This document shows positions 16,307-24,079 of a stretch of 32,023 nt of DNA, in pieces. The position numbers were made by a program, and so were the translations under genes. The stretch covers positions 1 to 32,023 of the forward strand of contig JAKQKF010000160.1 in NCBI GenBank assembly GCA_029560815.1. The letters are read 5' to 3'. The notes below the pieces were generated by a model. That model was not told the origin of the DNA. It saw nothing but the letters and a program-made list of their open reading frames with translations, and did not search any database. Source of the DNA: a bacterium. Its GTDB lineage: Bacteria; KSB1; UBA2214. The stretch's first letter is position 1, and the number at the start of each line of letters is the position of its first letter.

Positions 16307-19225
16307 ATGAAAAATGGGTCACTCTTTCAACACCGGATCGCACTCGCTATCGCCCTTCTCTTGCTGCTGCCGCTCACGATCATGGCGCAGACGACACCCG
16401 GTTTTTTTGAGGATGGCGATCCTCTCTTCTCAAAAACCATCAAGGGACCGGGCACCATGCTGAGCGATATCGGCACGCTGGAGCCCGTTTTCGGTTCCTC
16501 CGGCGAGGATTCAACACTCGATTACCGTCTCTCCGGTCTCGAGTGGATGTATCCCTACCGCGAATCGATCACCGCTGCCGAGGATATTGACAGCCGGACC
16601 CTGAACGGGCAGAACCTCTACCTGATCACGGATGGCCTGGGCAGGCGCGTCTTTGAATATAACGCCAATACCTCCGTGGAAACCTGGTCTTTCCCGCCCC
16701 CGCAAAGCGCCACCAATCCAACCGACGAAAAGTATCTCAACAAGCCGGTTGATGCCTTCATCTACCGAGACAACGCTACCGGCTATTTCAAGGTGGTGAT
16801 CACCGACCAGGATCGCAACCGGGTGATCACAGTGGACAAGGAGACCAGTAAAATCGACTGGAAATACGGCGACGCCCTCTACCGTGAGGGGAACGGCTTT
16901 AATCAGCTGCGCCAGCCGGAGGATGCCGAAAAGATCCCCAATACCAACGAGTATATTATCGCCGACAAGGGCAACAACCGCGTCATCATCGTCGATGGCA
17001 ATACCAACAACATTATCTGGGAACTGGGCGCTGATGTGCTCAAATCGCCGATGGACATCCAGTATATCGATGCGAATGATCATATACTCATCACGGATGG
17101 CGGCAACCATCGCGTCATCCTGGTCGACCGCGGCTCCAAATCAATCCTCTGGCAGTTCGGAAGCACCGGCAGCGCTGACAGTGGAGCCGTCGGCCTGAAG
17201 CTTCCGACCGATGCCGACCTGATCGCCTCTTCGCAGAATGTGATCATCTCCGATGCCGGCAACGAGCGCATCATCGAGGTCAGCCCGGCCGGGGAGATTG
17301 TCTGGCAGTATCACCGCCGTGTAAAAGGGCTACGCGATTCTGATCGCATCGATGAAGGACGCACGCTCGCCGTCTATGAGAACTATCCGGTCCGCCTCGC
17401 CTACACGGAGTCTTTCGTCGTTTCTGGCAAGTACGACCTCGGCGAACTGCACGCTTCCGTCTTCGACTCCCTCTTCTGGATGGCGGATACTGTCACCGGC
17501 GTCACTTCGGCCTGGTTTCAGCTGCGCACAGCCGAATCCGATTTCGCACTCGACGGTGCGACCTGGTATGGCCCGACTGGCAAAGAAAGCTACTACACCT
17601 CTTCGGGCAGCGCCCTCAACCAGGTGCATACCGGCGGACGCTGGTACCAGTTCCGCGTCCTGCTCAGGACCAGCGACCCGCTCCAGACTCCGATCCTTAA
17701 GCAGGTCGTGGTGAAGCATCACTATTATAAAGTGAACCAAACCGGCGCTTTCTTTTATACTCCAGACATCATGGAAACGGCAGGAAAGCTGGTTGCACAG
17801 TGGAACAGGCTCACCTTCAGGACCATCCTGGCCAAAGAGGTGGAAAAACGGGCCGCCGTCGACATCGAAGTGCAGATTCTCGATGCCAGAAATTCGGAAA
17901 TACTCGAAAGATTTACAGCGAGCAAGCTCAACGAGGTGAACGAGATCACTCTCTCTTCGCTGCCCTCCCTCAAGGGTATTCAATCCATCTTTCTCGTCGC
18001 CAGCCTCTCCACCGGAAACTCTTCGATGACGCCCATCATGGACAACTGGAAGGTCACCTGGGATGCCATCCCGACCGCCAACTCATCCATCGCCTTCACC
18101 GATAAAAACGCCAACTCCAGGGCCTTCTATCGCGCCACAACCACGATTCCCTCCACCGAGAGTCTGGTCGACAGCCTCTATATCCTGCTGCGCGATCCCG
18201 ATCTCGAACCTTTCAAGACCAGCCACCGGGTCACCGTGCACGCCCTTGGCACCCGGGATTCTGTCAACGTCGACCTCAAACTGCTGACCCTTGGAGGCTT
18301 TTTCTCAGCCAAGGCCATCCCTATCCTGATCAACTCATCAGCAATCCATGGCAACAATATCATGGAAGCCCAGGATCGTGATTTACTCGTGGTCAACTAT
18401 CAGGATTCGCTGACAACGCTTGATGCCGCCAGCGATACTATCCAGGTGATCAAGAACTCCGCCGGCGTTATGACCATCGAAAACGCCCGCAAGATCGAAC
18501 TCATCAAGGCCTGGTTCGGGGATACCCTCTACGTCCGTATCAAGAATGAAACTGACCACAACCTCGATCCCGATCTCGCGGAAACCCTGCAGATCTCGAT
18601 TTACGATAATGTGACCCAGGATAAGGAGGAAGTGCTCCTGACCGAGGTCGCATCGACAGCCACTGGCCGTTATAACACCGGCGAATTCGTGACCCAGGTC
18701 GGATTGATCGTCAATCGCAACAACAACGGCATCCGCGGCAATGGTCAGATCGAGACTCAACCCGGTCACACCGTCGCAGCGGAGTATATTGACAATCTGA
18801 ACCTGACCAAATATGTCCTGATTCCGGTCGAGAGCGACACCAGTGCGCGCGACAGCATCTACATCTTTTACGGCCGCAGACCTGACGGGGTTGAGATCGG
18901 CCCCAATCCCTACTCTCCGCGCCGGGACCGCAAATTCAGGATGCGCGTCGGCTTTAGCACGGACTCGCTTGCAGTCACCTCGATCGAGATTTTCAATCTT
19001 GCCGGCGAAAAAGTGCGTACACTGCTGGCTGGAAGAGATATCAATTTTATTACCGAGAACAATGTCAGCCTGAACAGCAGCGATATGTGGTGGAACATGC
19101 GCAATGAGAGCGGTCAGGAGGTCGCAAGCGGAACCTACTGGGCCAAAGTCAATGCGGAATTGCGTGCCGCTACGCCCCTCTCACGGCAGGTCACCTTCAT
19201 CCGCAAGTTTGTCATCTTACGCTAG
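16307..19225 (+). CDS. Exported beta-propeller protein with FlgD/type-IX-like C-terminal domain
   Basis: A 972-residue secreted or surface protein. A signal peptide (hydrophobic IALAIALLLLLPLTIMAQ) ends near residue 28. Residues about 95-345 hold roughly five NHL/PQQ-like blades with the recurring pattern ITDxGNxRVIxVD then IxWxxG (for example IIADKGNNRVIIVD and ILITDGGNHRVILVD). Beta-sandwich-like regions follow, rich in Ser/Thr and lacking recognised motifs. The last 90 residues (GPNPYSPRRDRKFRMRV, IEIFNLAGEKVRTLL, then GTYWAKV) match the FlgD-type Ig-like fold used as a C-terminal sorting or anchoring domain in FCB bacteria. Its ligand is unknown. The PorV-like gene directly downstream fits export by a type-IX-like route (inference). 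Confidence 0.88.
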   Translation: MKNGSLFQHRIALAIALLLLLPLTIMAQTTPGFFEDGDPLFSKTIKGPGTMLSDIGTLEPVFGSSGEDSTLDYRLSGLEWMYPYRESITAAEDIDSRTLNGQNLYLITDGLGRRVFEYNANTSVETWSFPPPQSATNPTDEKYLNKPVDAFIYRDNATGYFKVVITDQDRNRVITVDKETSKIDWKYGDALYREGNGFNQLRQPEDAEKIPNTNEYIIADKGNNRVIIVDGNTNNIIWELGADVLKSPMDIQYIDANDHILITDGGNHRVILVDRGSKSILWQFGSTGSADSGAVGLKLPTDADLIASSQNVIISDAGNERIIEVSPAGEIVWQYHRRVKGLRDSDRIDEGRTLAVYENYPVRLAYTESFVVSGKYDLGELHASVFDSLFWMADTVTGVTSAWFQLRTAESDFALDGATWYGPTGKESYYTSSGSALNQVHTGGRWYQFRVLLRTSDPLQTPILKQVVVKHHYYKVNQTGAFFYTPDIMETAGKLVAQWNRLTFRTILAKEVEKRAAVDIEVQILDARNSEILERFTASKLNEVNEITLSSLPSLKGIQSIFLVASLSTGNSSMTPIMDNWKVTWDAIPTANSSIAFTDKNANSRAFYRATTTIPSTESLVDSLYILLRDPDLEPFKTSHRVTVHALGTRDSVNVDLKLLTLGGFFSAKAIPILINSSAIHGNNIMEAQDRDLLVVNYQDSLTTLDAASDTIQVIKNSAGVMTIENARKIELIKAWFGDTLYVRIKNETDHNLDPDLAETLQISIYDNVTQDKEEVLLTEVASTATGRYNTGEFVTQVGLIVNRNNNGIRGNGQIETQPGHTVAAEYIDNLNLTKYVLIPVESDTSARDSIYIFYGRRPDGVEIGPNPYSPRRDRKFRMRVGFSTDSLAVTSIEIFNLAGEKVRTLLAGRDINFITENNVSLNSSDMWWNMRNESGQEVASGTYWAKVNAELRAATPLSRQVTFIRKFVILR

Positions 19226-19288
19226 ACAAACGAGGTTGCCCTAACTATGGCGGTTAATTCTAATCATCGACTTGGCAATGGAGCGAAA

Positions 19289-21190
19289 ATGAGATACTAT
19301 TCAGCCTTATCACTCAAATGGGCGCATCAACTCGGCCGCATCTGGCCGGCGGTCGCTATGTTCCTGCTCGCAGGTGCCACTCTCACTGCGGCGCAGGATA
19401 ACAAGGGCATCGGATTTCATGGTGCGCCCTTCCTTCGCGTCAGCTCGGTCGCGCGCGCCGTCGGCATGGGGGAGGCCTACTCCGTCCCCGGCGCCGGTGA
19501 GATCACCGGTCTGCGCTACAATCCGGCGGGCACCGGACTGATCGCGAAACCCCAGCTCGCTTTCAATGTTCACAACTGGATCGATGACACCAAACAGGGC
19601 GGCATCGCCGCAGCCCTGCCCACCAGGATCGGCGTATTTTCCGCTGATTTCAGCTACTTCGATGAGGGGGAGGTCATTGAACTGGACGAAAATTTCCAGC
19701 AGTTGGGGGGGAGCAGCAGCAGTAATGATATGCTGCTGACCATCGGTTACGCGAATGCCCTCCGGCTCGGAACAAGCCGCCTCGCTTTCGGTGCTGCCTT
19801 CAAGATGCTGCACCAGGATCTTATCGGCGAGCGGAGCACGGCCTACGGTGCCGATGCCGGCCTGCTCCTCCGTACCAAATGGCTGGGAATCGGAGCAGGT
19901 GCCCAGAATATCGGGATCTCCAAGATCTCCTTCGACGAGCAATCCGTCTCCCTGCCGCTCACTTACCGCGGCGGCGCCGCTCTCTTTCTGCCCATCTCCG
20001 AGGATTTCGATCTTAATCTGGCTGCGGATGCTGCCCTGCCCGCTGACGAAGAGATGCGCTACTACGTCGGCGGCGAGTTCATCATCAGCGACCTGATCGC
20101 CATGCGAGGAGGCTACAAAATTCACGATCTTGAAGCCTCCCGCTGGCCCGCCGGTGTTGGTCTGAACATGCCCGCAGAGTGGCTCGGCAGATCGCGCGTC
20201 CGCTTTGATTACGCCTACGCCCCCATCGACGAGTTCGATGAGGCCTCTCACCGCTTCTCTGTGCTGGTCCGCTTCAATGAGACCGGAGAACGGATGAATG
20301 CCATGGGCGCCTTCGACCGCAGTGCCATGGATGACCGCCTGCAGGAGGAACTCGATGCCGCGGAGAGATCCCGCCGCGCGGCCGAAGAGGCCGCCAAAAA
20401 CGCCCGTGAAATTGAAGAGCGTGCCAGAAAAATGGAGGAGGAACTCGCCGAGCGGCTGGCCAGGGTGAAGCAGATTGCCGCAGAATCCGAAGGCAAGATC
20501 GAAGTCGAGCCCAAATCGCGCGAAAAAATCCTCGTCAGCATGCGCATCAACTTTGATTTCGACCAGGCGCGCATCCGTCCGGACGCCTTCAGCACACTTC
20601 ATCAGGTGGCCGACATCCTCAATACCTATCCCGAGGCCCGCGTCCAGCTCTCCGGCCACACCGATTACATCGGCACTGACGAGTACAACATCCGCCTCTC
20701 ACAGCGCCGCATCGACAGCGTCATGGTTTTTCTGATCAACAAGGAGAGGCTCGGCCGCGAACGCTTCTTCATGCCCGTGGGCTATGGCGAAAGCCGGCCG
20801 ATCGCCACCAATGAGACCCCTGAGGGCCGCTTCCGCAACCGTCGTGTTGAATTCCTGCTTTACACCATGGATGCCGTTCCGGAAATGCCTGATGGTACTG
20901 CCATCAAGTCGGTTGAAGTGATCGATGACCGCACTCTACGCATCGTCTGCAACGGCAAGATGGGCTTCACCACCGATATGCTCGATACGCCCGACCGTCT
21001 GGTGATCGATTTTCCCAAGGGCTATCTGCTCAACGATATCGCCAGCTATGAGCTAAACCGTGGACCTTTCCTGCGCGCCCGATTGGGCTATCACGGTGAA
21101 GGTTTTTCGCGCGTGGTCTTTGATCTGAAATACGCGATTGATGTTGATGTCACCGCACAGGATAACTACATTACAATAACTGTGAAATAA
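19289..21190 (+). CDS. PorV-like outer-membrane barrel fused to OmpA and AMIN domains
   Basis: A 633-residue outer-membrane protein with a signal peptide ending TLTAAQ. The first third (GIGFHGAPFLRVSSVARAVG, MGEAYSV, then RYNPAGTGLI) is a PorV/PorQ (FadL-like) barrel. A charged coiled coil (EEAAKNAREIEERARKMEEE) joins it to an OmpA peptidoglycan-binding domain (INFDFDQARIRPDAF, LSGHTDYIGTDEYNIRLSQR, GYGESRPIATNETPEGRFRNRRVEF). The last 85 residues (IKSVEVIDDRTLRIVCNG to YITITVK) look like an AMIN domain. I chose ATG 19289 because GGAG lies five bases before it; an in-frame ATG at 19247 has only a distant GAGG and would add 14 residues. It follows the propeller gene by about 60 bases. Confidence 0.88.
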   Translation: MRYYSALSLKWAHQLGRIWPAVAMFLLAGATLTAAQDNKGIGFHGAPFLRVSSVARAVGMGEAYSVPGAGEITGLRYNPAGTGLIAKPQLAFNVHNWIDDTKQGGIAAALPTRIGVFSADFSYFDEGEVIELDENFQQLGGSSSSNDMLLTIGYANALRLGTSRLAFGAAFKMLHQDLIGERSTAYGADAGLLLRTKWLGIGAGAQNIGISKISFDEQSVSLPLTYRGGAALFLPISEDFDLNLAADAALPADEEMRYYVGGEFIISDLIAMRGGYKIHDLEASRWPAGVGLNMPAEWLGRSRVRFDYAYAPIDEFDEASHRFSVLVRFNETGERMNAMGAFDRSAMDDRLQEELDAAERSRRAAEEAAKNAREIEERARKMEEELAERLARVKQIAAESEGKIEVEPKSREKILVSMRINFDFDQARIRPDAFSTLHQVADILNTYPEARVQLSGHTDYIGTDEYNIRLSQRRIDSVMVFLINKERLGRERFFMPVGYGESRPIATNETPEGRFRNRRVEFLLYTMDAVPEMPDGTAIKSVEVIDDRTLRIVCNGKMGFTTDMLDTPDRLVIDFPKGYLLNDIASYELNRGPFLRARLGYHGEGFSRVVFDLKYAIDVDVTAQDNYITITVK

Positions 21191-21194
21191 AGAT

Positions 21195-21237
21195 CGCCGG
21201 GGAAGAGGAGGCGGAAAACGAACCTCCTCTCCCGGCG
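21195..21237 (+). repeat. Strong hairpin between the barrel fusion and the selenoprotein gene
   Basis: CGCCGGG pairs with CCCGGCG and AGAGGAGG with CCTCCTCT, giving 15 base pairs with a two-base bulge and an 11-base loop, starting five bases after the stop codon. No T-tract follows. It probably marks the transcript end or blocks exonucleases rather than being a standard terminator. Confidence 0.7.
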
Positions 21238-21270
21238 GCAGTCACCTCTTAACCTAATGGAATCAATACT

Positions 21271-22248
21271 ATGCGTCTCCTCCGGAACGGATCTGCACTG
21301 CACGCCGCTCTTTTCATCTTGTTCGCCATCGCACCCCGCGCCCTTCCGCAGCAGGGTGAAAGAGCGAGCCTGAATGTCTATTATTCCAATGACCTGATTG
21401 GCTACCTTACCCCATGTGGCTGAAAGTCCGCACGCTACGGCGGACTGGCCCGGCGGGCCGGTTTTCTCGAAAAGGATCTCTCCACAGCTGATTTTAACCT
21501 GCTTGTTGATGCCGGTGGCTTTTCGCGTGTCCATACTCCCGGCAGCCAGCTCCAGAACCGCTATCTCGTCCAGGGGATGAGCTGGCTCGATTACTCGGCC
21601 TTCAATCTCGGTTACCGGGAGTGGAGCAACCCCACAACTTTTCTGCAAGGCCTCGAGCAAGAGTTCAAGGTGAATTTTCTCTGCGCGAACGTCGTTGACA
21701 AGAATTCGGGATCGGCAATTTTCAAACCGTATGTGATCAAAGAATTAGAAGCAGCATCCGGCCGTGGCAAGCTGCCCTTTAAAAAGCTCTCCATCGCCAT
21801 GCTGGGTTTGACGGATAATAGCCTGGCCCAGCTGTTTGTCAACCGGCCCGGCGAACCGGAGCTGCTCTATCGGGATCCGGTCGAAACGGCCAGGGAAATA
21901 ATGCCGCAAATCAGCAAGGAAGCAGACCTGGTTATTCTCCTTTATTACGGCAAATACCAGCAGTTGACCGCTCTCCTCGCGGCTGTCCCTGGTATTGATC
22001 TGACCGTTTTCGGCGGAGAGCACTATCTCGTCGCCAGCCAGAGCAGCGCAGTAAATCCCGTCCGCATCGTCACGACCCCATCCATGGGCAAATATGCCGG
22101 AGTTCTGACTCTGCAGCTCGATAACAGACGCAAGATTGTCACCTCAAGCAACCGTCAGGTGCCCTTGAAGGAAGATGTGACCGAGGTTGTTCGATTTAAT
22201 GAGCTGGCGGCAGAATGCGAAAAGGAGGCGGCGAAACATAAGCCGTGA
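21271..22248 (+). CDS. Putative selenoprotein: UshA-like phosphoesterase-fold protein with CGU motif (in-frame TGA at 21421)
   Basis: Read through the TGA at 21421-21423, the frame is continuous: 325 residues with residue 51 as selenocysteine. A signal peptide (LHAALFILFAIAPRALPQQ) precedes YLTPCG-U-KSARYGGLARRAGFLEKDL. Families of UshA-like phosphoesterases have PCGC followed by GGLARRA at this place, so TGA stands exactly for the second Cys. Homology continues on both sides (LLVDAGGF, SAFNLGYRE, VILLYYG, FGGEHYL), and 274 codons follow the TGA before the true stop. Metal-ligand positions of the fold are mostly replaced, so hydrolysis is doubtful and a redox role is suggested. The ATG lacks a strong ribosome-binding site. 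Alternatives are a nonsense mutation or a TGC-to-TGA read error. Without recoding, only a 50-residue piece and an internal start at 21577 remain. Confidence 0.75.
21421..21461 (+). promoter_or_regulatory. Candidate SECIS: in-frame TGA followed by two stable hairpins
   Basis: Two bases after the TGA, AGTCCGC (21425-21431) pairs exactly with GCGGACT (21440-21446) around the loop ACGCTACG. A second stem, CTGGCCC with GGGCCGG (21445-21461, one G-T pair), has a GGC loop about 28 bases after the TGA. In known bacterial SECIS elements the apical loop lies roughly 16-37 bases after UGA, often with a G at its start; the second hairpin meets this and the first is too close. Part of the symmetry may reflect GC-rich codons. 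SelB recognition is inferred. Confidence 0.5.
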
Positions 22249-22273
22249 TCATGCGGGAATATAAAGAGTAAAT

Positions 22274-22312
22274 AAAAAAAGCGTCCATCTCTCAGAGATG
22301 GACGCTTTTTTT
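22274..22312. terminator. Bidirectional Rho-independent terminator between convergent genes
   Basis: GCGTCCATCTC (22281-22291) and GAGATGGACGC (22295-22305) form a perfect 11-base-pair stem with a TCA loop. Seven A precede and eight T follow, so it ends transcription from both the + selenoprotein gene and the - OmpA gene. Confidence 0.95.
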
Positions 22313-22325
22313 TATCAAATCTGGT

Positions 22326-23930
22326 TTATTTGGTTCTGGTGAAGGTGATGCGGCGGTTGAGCTGGCGGCCTTCGGCCGTATCATTGCTGGCAACCGGACG
22401 GTCGGGGCCGATGCCCTTGGTCGTCATGCGCGCAGCGGAGATGCCCTTGTCCACCAGATACTTGGCCACAGATTCGGCGCGAGCCTGGGAGAGCTTTACG
22501 TTCGAAGCGTGCTTGCCAACACTATCGGTGTGGCCCTGGATCTCCACCTCAAGTTCGGGGTTTTCGATCATTGTCTTGGCAACCTTGTCCAACGTCACCT
22601 TGGAAGAGGGACGAATTTTGGAACTGCCGGTATCGAAGACGATCCCTTCGAGGATAATTTCGGTTCCAACGGCGCGTTTGATCTGCTCCTCTTTCTCGAG
22701 GTCATCATTCGGGTCGAGCGGGTTGGTGCCGCGATTGACCTCGATGCCATCAGCGACCAGGCCTTCGTCGGTATCGATCTTGGCCGGGTCGGTTTTGTAC
22801 TGCGTCACCTCCTGGAAATCGCCCAGACCATCGCCATCCGTGTCCGGTTTCATCGGGGATGTGTTGTACTTTTTAACCTCATCGCCGTCATTGAGGCCGT
22901 CCTTGTCGGAATCGGCAAGAAGCGGATTGCATTTGTACTTGTTGATCTCATCGCCATCGGAGAGGCCGTCACCATCGCTATCGGCTTTCATCGGATCAGT
23001 CTTGTAGGTATTGATCTCAGCGCTGTCACTCAGGCCATCGCCATCGCTGTCCGCTTTGGACGGATCGGTCAAATACTTTTGCACTTCCTGGGCATCGGTC
23101 AGGCCATCGCCATCAGTGTCGGCTTCGACCGGGGAGGTGCGATACTTGTAGAGCTCATCGTAGTCGCTGAGGCCGTCACCATCGCTGTCAGCCACAAGAG
23201 GATTGGTCTTGAACTTTAGGTACTCGTCGCCGTCGCTGATGCCGTCGCCATCGCTGTCGGCAAGTTTCCTGTTGGTGCCAAGTTCTTTTTCGAGCTTGTC
23301 ACTCAGACCGTCTTTGTCTGCGTCACCGTCATCGGCGCCGCCATAGGTCAGGCCGACCAGAAGGCTGTAGTAGCCGTCCTTGGTGTCTTCGCCGGCGACC
23401 ATATATTCCATGTGATCCTTCATTGTGATGTTATAACCGCCGCTGACTTCGAGAGCGGTCTTTTCGCCAACCTTGAACTGAAGGCCAAGGCCAAAGGGGA
23501 GCACCTGGGTCATCTGATCGCCGGTATCATCAAAAGCGAGCACCCCGGGGGTCTCCTTGAACTTGTACCACAGTGAGCCGATACCGGCATAAAGGTAGGG
23601 ATTGAAGGATTCCAGTTTAAGCGGGCTGATCAACATGCGAAAGTCGACCGGCACCAGATGGGTTTTGTAGCCATTTCCCTTGAGGACGCCTGCGTTAATA
23701 CCCAGTTCACCCTGCAGAAGGCCGGAGCCCAGGCCGTAGCGTATGAATGCGCGCGCCAGGGGACCAATCTCGGCATCCGAAAAAGACTCTTCAAGATCTG
23801 TGTCGCCTGCAACGGCGCCGATGCCGATACCGCCTTTCCAACCCTGGGCCTGATACTGAGCAGAAGCGGGTACAACGAACAGGCTGCAAACAATCCACGT
23901 TACCACCAGCAGAATGCCGTACTTTTTCAT
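22326..23930 (-). CDS. OmpA-family outer-membrane protein with thrombospondin type 3 repeats
   Basis: A 534-residue envelope protein with a signal peptide (LLVVTWIVCSLFVVPASA, cleavage near 24). Residues 25-200 form an OmpA-like beta barrel (GIGIGAVAGDTDLEES, PYLYAGIGSLWYKF, GLQFKVGEKTALEVSGGYN). Residues about 203-413 are nine thrombospondin-3 calcium-binding repeats. Residues about 425-534 are the peptidoglycan-binding OmpA domain (VFDTGSSKIRPSSKVTLDKV, IQGHTDSVGKHASNVKLSQAR, GIGPDRPVASNDTAEGRQLNRRI). It should tether the outer membrane to peptidoglycan through a calcium-stiffened stalk. AAGGAGG seven bases before the ATG predicts high expression. It ends at a shared bidirectional terminator. 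Function is inferred from the family. Confidence 0.95.
   Translation of the reverse strand: MKKYGILLVVTWIVCSLFVVPASAQYQAQGWKGGIGIGAVAGDTDLEESFSDAEIGPLARAFIRYGLGSGLLQGELGINAGVLKGNGYKTHLVPVDFRMLISPLKLESFNPYLYAGIGSLWYKFKETPGVLAFDDTGDQMTQVLPFGLGLQFKVGEKTALEVSGGYNITMKDHMEYMVAGEDTKDGYYSLLVGLTYGGADDGDADKDGLSDKLEKELGTNRKLADSDGDGISDGDEYLKFKTNPLVADSDGDGLSDYDELYKYRTSPVEADTDGDGLTDAQEVQKYLTDPSKADSDGDGLSDSAEINTYKTDPMKADSDGDGLSDGDEINKYKCNPLLADSDKDGLNDGDEVKKYNTSPMKPDTDGDGLGDFQEVTQYKTDPAKIDTDEGLVADGIEVNRGTNPLDPNDDLEKEEQIKRAVGTEIILEGIVFDTGSSKIRPSSKVTLDKVAKTMIENPELEVEIQGHTDSVGKHASNVKLSQARAESVAKYLVDKGISAARMTTKGIGPDRPVASNDTAEGRQLNRRITFTRTK
22691..23324 (-). repeat. Tandem 69-base (23-residue) thrombospondin-3 repeats
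   Basis: About nine tandem units within the OmpA-type gene, mostly 23 residues each, of the form ADSDGDGLSDxxExxxYxTxP. The DxDxDG loops bind calcium. The first unit is shorter and the ninth (IDTDEGLVADGIEVNRGTNPL) is the diverged closing unit seen in this family. The DNA units are similar enough (GATGGCGATGGC cores) to recombine and change repeat number. Confidence 0.9.
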
Positions 23931-24079
23931 TCTCGTTTCCTCCTTGGGTTAAAATGTTGATTTACTCTTTTAAACCAATAATATCTTTTGTAAATTCCCT
24001 ATATACCCTTAAATAGCCCACTTTTTGGCGGATTGAAACACCTTACTTTCTCTTTTTATGCCATCAAGGAGGAAGGACC

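Noticed and set aside
19310..20659. A 449-codon open frame on - opposite the barrel/OmpA gene
   Set aside because: It is a shadow of the + strand gene, whose domains are unmistakable.
21398..21580. A 60-codon frame overlapping the TGA region in another frame
   Set aside because: It has no homology or ribosome-binding site; the recoded frame explains the same bases with a signal peptide and conserved motifs on both sides.
22509..23219. A 236-codon + frame inside the OmpA/TSP3 gene
   Set aside because: Its regular repeats simply mirror the 69-base TSP3 units on -; no start signal or other evidence for a protein.
22691..23324. Regular repeats considered as a CRISPR array
   Set aside because: The repeats are in-frame coding units with no unique spacers.
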